Positions 62,215 to 64,000 of a DNA stretch of 64,000 nt are shown here, piece after piece. Made by a program: the position numbers and the translations under genes. How positions within the stretch are numbered: the first letter of the stretch is position 1; the number at the start of each line of letters is the position of its first letter. Source of the stretch: Sciurus carolinensis (taxonomy: Eukaryota > Chordata > Mammalia > Rodentia > Sciuridae); assembly GCF_902686445.1 (NCBI RefSeq), contig NC_062224.1, positions 54,187,156-54,251,155 on the forward strand. Direction: 5' to 3'. The notes beneath the pieces were generated by a model. The model was not told the origin of the DNA, searched no databases, and saw only the letters and a program-made list of their open reading frames with translations.

Positions 62215-62455
62215 GTACAACAACAGTAATCACATATTGTACCCGTTACTTACAATGTACCAGTTACTGTTCTTAGTACCTTACTTTTGTTTACTCAAAT
62301 CCAATGAGACAGACACTGTTATCCTCTGTTCATACTACAGAAAACCGAAATATCAGTAGAGTTCCATTATGTTCCAGGGTTGGTAAGGGGCAGAGCTTGG
62401 GTTCCAATTTCAGCTCTCTGGTTTCAGAGCTTGTATTTTCCTAATTAAGTCATAA
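62215..62455 (-). mobile_element. MIR SINE
   Basis: ATGTACCAGTTACTGTTCTT, TGAGACAGACACTGTTATCC, GGGGCAGAGCTTGGGTTCCA and CTCTCTGGTTTCAGAGCTTG follow the inverted MIR consensus closely. Confidence 0.85.
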
Positions 62456-63429
62456 ATGTGGATGTGAAATATTTTTATATAAATGTAGTTTTTAAAATTT
62501 ATATAGAGACCAGAATGCATACTTTAAAAAAAACTTGAGTTTGTATTTGTTTATATGTATGCTCAATATTTAAATAACTGTAGTTATATTTAAAAAAATG
62601 TATGTGGATACACTTTGAAAACCTTTTCCATAGTCTTAACAGATTTTGACAAGTACATAAACCATGATGCCACCAAACATGACATTCGCCCAGTTAAATA
62701 AAAGTTTATCTGAATGATGTGAGCTTTAGACACATAGGCTTCTATAAGCAGTAAAAATGAGGGCCATTTGCTTGGGCGGTATATAAATAGTGGTTAGAGG
62801 CAGACAGCCACAGTGGTTAAACTTTACCAAACATTAACTGATGATAACTTTTTGTTCACCCCATGACACAGAAAGAACCATCTCTGTAAAACATGCCTAA
62901 AGTAAATAATGTCTAATCATGCTTATAAGATCTGTAAAGGAACATGCTACCACAATGTAAATTTGTACACAGAAGTTAGCAAGAGTGAATAAGAAGAATC
63001 TGTGTTATTTTTAAAATACATAACTGACATTTGTGTAACCATTTAATGCAAAACAAATGAATCTCATCATGGATTTCTTCTATTTCTTGGATTAAAATGT
63101 TCTTCCCAAAGATTTGTGGAGAAAAACTTTTTACAATAGTTAAATTTGTTGGGCCTTAGCCTCTGGAAATATGATTATAAAAATAGTTAAATCTGCTGCT
63201 TATTATAAGAAGAGGTAGTGAAGGGATTCATATCTAATACAGATATATATGTTACGGAATTAGATATTTGTTATCCTGTTTAGCCTTTCCATTGTACTTG
63301 ATGACTTCACCAAATACTCAAAAAAAGCATTTTTTTATGTTGTAAAAATTTATAATAATGATGAGAAAAGAAGCATTCATCATTCAGTTGCTCTTTTGGG
63401 AGTGCATGTGTAATACCTCCAAGATTCTC

Positions 63430-63490
63430 TTTAAAATTTTTTTATTAGTGTACTGTAGTTATACATTATGGTTCATTTTGACACAAAATG
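63430..63490 (-). mobile_element. L1 3'-end remnant, inverted
   Basis: TTTTTTTATTAGTGTACTGT, AGTTATACATTATGGTTCAT and TTTGACACAAAATGC resemble the inverted L1 ends at 32070 and 42770. Confidence 0.5.
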
Positions 63491-64000
63491 CTATTAAAAG
63501 ACTTCTTATTATGTTGAGGCTGGGGGAATGTATGTATTGCACTTCAAGTATTGCCTGTTGCTGTAATACTGACTGCTATGAAAAGTAAAAGAGAGGTTTT
63601 AAACTGAATTTCTCTTTCCATTTTATTTATTAACTGCAAGTATTCATTTTTAAGTTTTATATTTTATCATAATCAATAGAGATTTTCATGCTCATGGGCT
63701 GGTAGTCTGAATGATAATCTGAGAGTTTTTATATTGGCATTAATTTTTTGAGTGGTAGCTGGCAAAAGTTTGTTAGGTTGATTTGGACAGTTACTTTGCC
63801 TTTTATACTAAAGACCTATAAGTGTGTCTAAACACTGAATATTGTACAAAAAGGCAATTTAGATTTGTTTTGGGGGATGCATAATAAACATTTGGTACTT
63901 TGTAACTTTAACATCTGCTTTTAATAGAATACATTCCAATTGCAATCCTTAAAATTCTATTTACATAGAAAACCACATCAAAATACAAAGCTATAATTAG

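Larger units (their letters stand above)
58768..64000 (+). other. FMN2: FMN2 intron after exon D (3' end outside window)
   Basis: The intron starts with GTAAGT and continues past the window. I searched by eye for the next FH2 exon, whose product should continue after KAKQ, and did not find it. The intron contains the second copy of the 245-bp duplicated block, MIR/L2 remnants and an inverted L1 3' fragment. I recognise nothing in 58768-59924, 60275-62214, 62456-63429 and 63491-64000. Confidence 0.85.

Overview
The window looks like nuclear DNA of a sciurid rodent (ground squirrel, marmot or a relative). Two SINE families dominate. The first is short tRNA-derived ID elements, with cores reading GGGGCTGGGGATATAGCTCA through CCCTGGGTTCAATCCCCAGC. 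The second is B1-dID (MEN-type) chimaeras, in which a 7SL-derived B1 body is joined to a tRNA-like tail. Both are accompanied by L1 copies, MaLR-type LTRs and ancient MIR and L2 copies. The species assignment is an inference from this repeat mix.

Only one real gene is visible: the middle of FMN2 (formin-2) on the + strand, as four exons separated by very large introns. Exon A (28316-28463) and exon B (37389-37444) encode part of the regulatory N-terminal half. Exon C (55192-56981) is the giant exon carrying a short coiled coil, the proline-rich FH1 repeats and the first residues of FH2. Exon D (58623-58767) continues FH2. All four have AG/GT borders, and the split codons join in frame (A-B at G|AA, B-C in phase 0, C-D at AG|A). 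The first and last exons of the gene, the promoter and the 3' end lie outside the window.

Layout: 1-28315 is the intron upstream of exon A. It holds a complex nest at 16.1-23.8 kb, where a full-length young L1 of about 6.1 kb with a 16-bp target duplication sits inside an old L1 that was also hit by an ID and a B1-dID. 28464-37388, 37445-55191, 56982-58622 and 58768-64000 are the remaining introns, filled with SINEs, LTRs, L1 3' ends and unique sequence. A second, 5'-truncated copy of the young L1 family is at 50.3-51.2 kb.

I found no sign of a new functional system. The best leads are: a two-level recent tandem amplification in the FH1 coding repeat (159-bp and 63-bp higher-order units); a pair of diverged 245-bp intronic direct repeats flanking the FH2 exon; a perfect 17-bp-arm hairpin at 11628-11669; tandem repeat units in the L1 5' UTR; telomere-like repeats in the L1 3' UTR; and two ID elements stacked in one target site. 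Most other open reading frames are chance frames, repeats, or antisense shadows of the proline-rich exon.
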